From the NCBI GenBank assembly GCA_020718125.1, contig DYDC01000155.1, positions 1 to 6,770 on the forward strand: a stretch of 6,770 nucleotides of DNA. Direction: 5' to 3'. The position numbers and the translations under genes are program-made. This stretch comes from Methylacidiphilum sp. GTDB lineage: Bacteria; Verrucomicrobiota; Verrucomicrobiia; CAIQCK01. The notes under the pieces are model-generated. The model saw nothing but the letters and a program-made list of their open reading frames with translations. It did not search any database and was not told the origin of the DNA. Shown here piece after piece: positions 6,243-6,770 of the stretch (positions are counted from its first letter, which is position 1; each line of letters begins with the position of its first letter).

Positions 6243-6648
6243 AGGTAATCAACTGTTGAGGTTGGGGAGCGCGCCCGCCTCGGACGCGGTGTTCGGCGCC
6301 CTCGCCGAACACATCTGTGCTGTGCGGGAGTGCGGACGCATTCGTCCCGGTCAGCGAGGCGCTGACCGGCGCAGGCGGGGCGCCTACGCTCCCCATCGCG
6401 ATCGCGCCGCAGCCCGATGCGGTCGTGGCGCAGACCGAGCCGTGCGTTTGCATCTGCTCCAGCGGACTGAGCGCCGCTTGCAGGTCCGGATAGGCCGTGG
6501 TGAGAACGTCGCGCACGGCTTCCAGCAGCGCGCGATACGGGTTCTCATCTGTGAGCGCCGCGATCATCTTGCCGAGCGGGCCGAGCAGGTGGCACCCGAT
6601 GCGCTTGTCGAGGTGGAAGATGACGGAAACGTGTGCGCGAACGTCCAT
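6235..6648 (-). CDS. Composite reading frame of nar remnants and a palindromic element
   Basis: One uninterrupted frame of 137 codons runs from ATG 6648-6646 to TGA 6237-6235; it also stays open upstream to a TGA at 6756-6754, with a GTG at 6717. It is not a natural family protein but a patchwork: NarH N-terminus (20 residues), a NarJ-like segment (about 64 residues), then about 44 residues encoded by the palindromic element, rich in Gly, Ala, Pro and Ser, and a short end (QQLITYG). The ATG has GGAG 7 nt upstream, so translation is possible, but none of the parts retains a complete domain. An automatic annotation would probably call it a hypothetical protein. I think it is non-functional. Confidence 0.4.
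   Translation of the reverse strand: MDVRAHVSVIFHLDKRIGCHLLGPLGKMIAALTDENPYRALLEAVRDVLTTAYPDLQAALSPLEQMQTHGSVCATTASGCGAIAMGSVGAPPAPVSASLTGTNASALPHSTDVFGEGAEHRVRGGRAPQPQQLITYG
6264..6394. repeat. 131-bp palindromic REP/MITE-like element
   Basis: The element is bounded by a perfect 8-bp terminal inverted repeat, GGGGAGCG 6264-6271 and CGCTCCCC 6387-6394, continued imperfectly inwards (CGCCCGCCT against CGCCCCGCCT on the other end, offset by 4 nt). Inside are two perfect hairpins: 6289-6312, a 10-bp stem (GTGTTCGGCG with CGCCGAACAC) and 4-nt loop, and 6347-6369, a 10-bp stem (CCGGTCAGCG with CGCTGACCGG) and 3-nt loop. No target duplication is evident. It has no transposase gene, as expected for a REP or MITE mobilised in trans. 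It separates the narJ-like remnant from the narI remnant, which in intact operons are nearly contiguous, so it is probably an insertion. Confidence 0.65.
6395..6588 (-). pseudogene. narJ-like C-terminal remnant
   Basis: The segment encodes LLGPLGKMIAALTDENPY and continues with RALLEAVRDVLTTAYPDLQ, then a Cys/Gly-containing stretch (SVCATTASGCG). The pattern of a helix ending in a 'xSPYxxLLxAL' type motif recalls the C-terminal region of NarJ, the chaperone that inserts the molybdenum cofactor into NarG, and its place between narH and narI pieces is exactly where narJ belongs. Only about 64 of some 230 residues are present and the 3' end is interrupted by the palindromic element. The identity leans on position; the end of narH is a possible alternative. 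Confidence 0.4.
6589..6648 (-). pseudogene. narH: narH remnant: first 20 residues of nitrate reductase beta subunit
   Basis: NarH is the roughly 500-residue iron-sulfur subunit that carries electrons from NarI to NarG. The 20 residues from ATG 6648-6646 follow its N-terminus without a gap, ending in FHLDKRIGCH where the family has LDKCIGCHTCS. Position 16, the first cysteine of the first 4Fe-4S motif, is Arg (CGC, one transition from TGC). Cys19 is kept. After His20 the match stops abruptly, at the point where the next cluster cysteines are expected, and the narJ-like piece begins in frame. It cannot bind the cluster and lacks more than 90 percent of the protein. Confidence 0.7.
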
Positions 6649-6753
6649 AAAAGTTCTCCGGCGGTAAAAGACCGCCTCCTCGAGTGTCTTCACGACCACG
6701 AACGTGTCGCGGTTCACGCCCGGCGGTCCCCAGTAGTTGGTTCCTCGCTGTTT
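6649..6753 (-). pseudogene. narG: narG remnant: C-terminus of nitrate reductase alpha subunit
   Basis: Thirty-five codons follow an in-frame TGA (6756-6754). The string GTNYWGPPGVNRDTFVVVK resembles the extreme C-terminus of NarG-type molybdopterin subunits (pattern NYYGP.G..RD..VVVRK), and it lies directly before the narH start as in narGHJI operons. The remaining ~1,200 residues are absent: the match begins only about four codons after the TGA. There is no stop between this piece and the narH ATG; the codon TAC at the likely old end is one base from TAA or TAG, so the stop may have been lost by point mutation. The assignment rests on a short motif plus synteny. Confidence 0.6.
6656..6659 (-). 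promoter_or_regulatory. Ribosome binding site of the former narH
   Basis: GGAG on the - strand stands 7 nt before ATG 6648-6646. It supports this ATG as the original narH start and as the most likely start of the composite frame. Confidence 0.5.
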
Positions 6754-6770
6754 TCAGTGAGCGGGGAGGC

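Noticed and set aside
4934..6244. A 436-codon + strand frame across the glnE end, rnc and tRNA-Leu
   Set aside because: It runs antisense through rnc and through the tRNA, and its translation has no recognisable domain. It is a GC-driven shadow.
6743..6766. A hairpin (CCTCGCT with AGCGGGG) at the right edge
   Set aside because: It is a 7-bp stem with one wobble and a 10-nt loop, cut off by the window end; it may be part of another repeat at the narG breakpoint but cannot be judged here.

Overview
The window is GC-rich bacterial chromosome, probably from a verrucomicrobium of the Pedosphaera/Limisphaera type. That guess rests on gene content, on the rhomboid protease with a short conserved C-terminal tail, and on the dispersed palindromic intergenic elements; it is recollection-based inference, not proof. 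Four complete protein genes, one complete tRNA gene and a cluster of gene remnants can be read.

Left part, all on the + strand: the 3' end of an unidentified gene (to 182), a small-conductance mechanosensitive channel mscS (227-1075), a rhomboid intramembrane serine protease (1107-2003), and glnE, the bifunctional adenylyltransferase / adenylyl-removing enzyme of glutamine synthetase (2109-5036). mscS and the rhomboid gene are 31 nt apart, each with a good ribosome binding site, and probably share a transcript. A 105-nt spacer of lower GC with imperfect 10-nt repeats separates them from glnE. These are housekeeping functions (osmotic release, membrane proteolysis, nitrogen control) with no obvious joint pathway.

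Middle: rnc (RNase III, 5051-5809) lies on the - strand and converges on glnE across a 14-nt gap. tRNA-Leu(UAA) with encoded CCA (5914-6001, + strand) is divergent from rnc.

Right end (6054-6753, - strand) is the unusual part. In the correct order for a respiratory nitrate reductase operon narGHJI, but within only 0.7 kb instead of the usual 6-7 kb, there are a piece matching the NarG C-terminus, the first 20 residues of NarH, a NarJ-like C-terminal segment, and the first ~59 residues of NarI. NarH has lost an Fe-S cysteine, NarI is cut after its first haem-ligand histidine, and a 131-bp palindromic (REP/MITE-like) element sits between the narJ-like piece and narI. I read this as the collapsed remains of a nar operon next to a tRNA gene. 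No intact unknown system and no CRISPR array was seen.
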